This document shows positions 61,907 to 64,000 of a stretch of DNA of 64,000 nt, piece after piece. The DNA comes from Amia ocellicauda (Eukaryota > Chordata > Actinopteri > Amiiformes > Amiidae). Numbering within the stretch: position 1 is the stretch's first letter; each line of letters starts with the position of its first letter. Under the pieces are notes generated by a model, which saw nothing but the letters and a program-made list of their open reading frames with translations, did not search any database and had not been told where the DNA came from. The position numbers and the translations under genes were made by a program. The stretch covers positions 4,555,001 to 4,619,000 of the forward strand of contig NC_089864.1 of assembly GCF_036373705.1 (NCBI RefSeq). The letters run 5' to 3'.

Positions 61907-63032
61907 CAGTGAGGGAAAAAATTATTTGATCCCCTGCTGATTTTGTACGTTTGCCCACTGACAAAGAAATGATCAGTCTATAATTTTAATGGTAGGTGTA
62001 TTTTAACAGTGAGAGACAGAATAACAACATAAAAATCATTTCAAAAAAGTTATACATTGATTTGCATGTTAATGAGGGAAATAAGTATTTGACCCCTTCG
62101 ACTTAGTACTTGGTGGCAAAACCCTTGTTGGCAATCACATAGGCAGCATTCCTCCTCCTCCAAACATGGCGAGTTGAGTTGATGCCAAAGAGCTCGATTT
62201 TGGTCTCATCTGACCACAAAACTTTCACCCAGTTCTCCTCTGAATCGTTCAGATGTTCATTGGCAAACTTCAGACGGGCCTGTACATGTGCTTTCTTGAG
62301 CAGGGGGACCTTGCGGGCGCTGCAGGATTTCAGTCCTTCACGGCGTAGTGTGTTACCAATTGTTTTCTTGGTGACTATGGTCCCAGCTGCCTTGAGATCA
62401 TTAACAAGATCCTCCCGTGTAGTTCTGGGCTGATTCCTCACCGTTCTCATGATCTTTGAAACTCCACGAGGTGAGATCTTGCATGGAGCCCCAGACCGAG
62501 GGAGACTGACAGTTATTTTGTGTTTCTTCCATTTGCGAATAATTGCACCAACTGTTGTCACCTTCTCACCAAGCTGCTTGGCGATGGTCTTGTAGCCCAT
62601 TCCAGCCTTGTGTAGGTCTACAATCTTGTCCCTGACATCCTTGGACAGCTCTTTGGTCTTGGCCATGGTGGAGAGTTTGGAATCTGATTGATTGATTGCT
62701 TCTGTGGACAGGTGTCTTTTATACAGGTAACGAGCTGAGATTAGGAGAGTCCCTTTAAGAGAGTGCTCCTAATCTCAACTCGTTACCTGTATAAAAGACA
62801 CCTGGGAGCCAGAAATCTTGCTGATTGATAGGGGATCAAATACTTATTTCCCTCATTAACATGCAAATCAATTTATAACTTTTTTGAAATGCGTTTTTCT
62901 GGATTTTTTTGTTGTTATTCTTTCTCTCACTGTTAAAATACACCTACCATTAAAATTATAGACTGATCATTTCTTTGTCAGTGGGCAAACGTACAAAATC
63001 AGCAGGGGATCAAATACTTTTTTCCCTCACTG
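61907..63032 (-). mobile_element. Tc1-like element with long IR/DR ends, internally deleted
   Basis: Inverted repeats of about 200 bp (left 61,907-62,103, right 62,830-63,032) are flanked by TA. Each arm carries an outer GAGGGAAAAAA.TATTTGATC and an inner GAGGGAAATAAGTATTTGA copy, the IR/DR arrangement of Sleeping Beauty-like elements. The transposase frame (62,666 to about 62,103) is open for its N-terminal half and then runs into the left arm, so the C-terminal half is deleted. Confidence 0.88.
62103..62666 (-). pseudogene. Tc1-like transposase, C-terminally truncated (about 187 aa)
   Basis: [20 protein letters not shown] starts two helix-turn-helix units with a basic linker, followed by the first catalytic Asp in [13 protein letters not shown]. 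The second Asp and the Glu are absent because of an internal deletion. It could still bind element ends but cannot catalyse transposition. Confidence 0.88.
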
Positions 63033-63268
63033 TACATGTGCATCAACTTTTGATCTTTGTTTCGATACCTTCAATCACCATGTGTAAACAACTGAGGACA
63101 ACTGTACAAGGGATGCCCAGCCATGCTATACTTCCCACATGTGCATCTCCAATAATTTGGCTATATTCTGATCAATTCTCACAATTAAAAGAAAGGAAGA
63201 AGGTACAAGGTGTGCACAGAAAGAACAGAAAACTTTATTCACAAACACTCTGAAAACAGTTGACCAGC

Positions 63269-64000
63269 TCAACACTTCCAAGGTGTGGTTCGAACCAGCT
63301 CACCATAGCCCTTCCCCAGGTAGAAACGGGCCTGTACCCCCCAAGACATCCTCCCCCCCCAACATTTATCCTCCAGCACCAGGTAGGCTTCAAGATCCAT
63401 GTCTTCCTCAAATTTGGTCACCCACTGGAAGTTGCGAAACTTTTTGGCATGGTCCAGCTCCTTCGAGTAGAAACCGACCCAGGCCTCATTCAATTTCTCT
63501 CGCCAGTTGGTGAAGGACCGGTGGATGTACATCCGTGCGCAGGCCAGACCATTCTGGACGTGCAACTGCAGGTATGCCCGGAAGCCTGGGATTTTCCTAG
63601 GGATCTCCCCGCAGGCCTCATCCAGTTCCTCCCCGCTGAGCAGGATGTGTGTCTTCTCCTTTAACAGGCGCACCTGCAACCCTGGGTTGACGTCCACCTT
63701 TGTAGGCTTGTCCCCCCTTACTCTGTCCACCTGATGCCAAGCCAGGGCACTGGTGTCACTTCTGCTGTCATCCTCAAACAAGCCCACCCATAGCTCCCCA
63801 TTCGCCCAAGGGAGGTGGGCCCACACCATCCTGGCTTGCCCGTTGCTGTTAGTCTTCACCTCCAGGGTGGTGCCGCTGGAGAACAGCTCACTGCACTCCT
63901 TGTTGTCCTCTCTCTTGGTCTCGCAATGGCGGTGGTCGATGACGAGGGAGCTGGAGAACTCCTCGAAGCTGCAGGAGTGGATGTCCCGCAACAGGTTGGC
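63269..64000 (-). CDS. Unrecognised protein with two similar halves, 5' incomplete
   Basis: An open frame of 243 codons runs off the window edge; no internal Met is an obvious start, so the N-terminus is outside. I do not recognise the family. The two halves look alike: NGQARMVWAHL, ELWVGLFEDD, NPGLQVRLLKEK in the first; NGLACARMYIHRSF, EAWVGFYSKELD, QWVTKFEED, WGVQARFYLGKGY in the second. It ends ELVRTTPWKC. No signal peptide or membrane segment is seen in this part, so it is probably cytosolic with a beta-rich repeated domain. Two broken relics (25.9-26.4 and 45.6-45.7 kb) show that it belongs to a multi-copy family. Intact length, good base composition and relic conservation support a real gene. 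Confidence 0.72.
   Translation of the reverse strand, partial: ANLLRDIHSCSFEEFSSSLVIDHRHCETKREDNKECSELFSSGTTLEVKTNSNGQARMVWAHLPWANGELWVGLFEDDSRSDTSALAWHQVDRVRGDKPTKVDVNPGLQVRLLKEKTHILLSGEELDEACGEIPRKIPGFRAYLQLHVQNGLACARMYIHRSFTNWREKLNEAWVGFYSKELDHAKKFRNFQWVTKFEEDMDLEAYLVLEDKCWGGRMSWGVQARFYLGKGYGELVRTTPWKC

Overview
This window looks like nuclear DNA of a ray-finned fish. It is AT-rich, intron-bearing and densely packed with fish-type mobile DNA: Tc1/mariner elements of several subfamilies, CR1-like and other LINE fragments, a DIRS-type tyrosine-recombinase retroelement, and many solo LTRs. I cannot name the species. Every host gene I can support reads from the minus strand.

3.9-37.4 kb: a tandem array of C-type lectin genes. 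Two copies look complete at the coding level. Copy 1 (17,082 to 3,904) has exons that sum to 322 aa and copy 2 (37,397 to 32,419) to 318 aa. Each has a signal-peptide exon, two C-type lectin-like domains (CTLDs) with one exon per domain, two short stalk exons and a tiny last exon. All junctions are phase-compatible. A third copy between them (29,602 to 26,987) has no signal exon and no second CTLD. Copies 1 and 2 differ in the sugar-binding loop of CTLD2: copy 1 has EPN plus WND, copy 2 has only WND. Transposons have swollen the copy 1 intron between the CTLDs to about 8.4 kb.

18-25 kb and 37.6-42.6 kb: mobile DNA. Notable are a CR1-like LINE split by a solo LTR, an open 346-aa DD36E Tc1-type transposase inside perfect inverted repeats, a decayed DD38E relative, and pairs of elements meeting at TA tracts.

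42.7-47.5 kb: a very young rearrangement, A-B-A'...B'. A 1.09-kb block is present twice almost without change, and one copy lies between direct repeats of a 0.4-kb block.

48-59 kb: replication-type histone genes (H2B and H2A, each with a 3' stem-loop; a broken H4 copy) flank a LENG9-like gene. LENG9 combines an MJ1316-type domain with an AKAP7-like 2H phosphoesterase domain, and has one unresolved frame break.

59-64 kb: an IS630/Tc1-like transposase relic with an intron, an internally deleted Tc1 element with long IR/DR ends, and, running off the window, a protein gene I do not recognise that has two internally similar halves. Two broken relics of that gene lie near 26 and 45.7 kb.

Three solo LTRs of one family (8.1, 19.9 and 51.6 kb), each with its own 4-bp target duplication, tie the mobile history together. 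One of them carries a 40-bp internal inversion.
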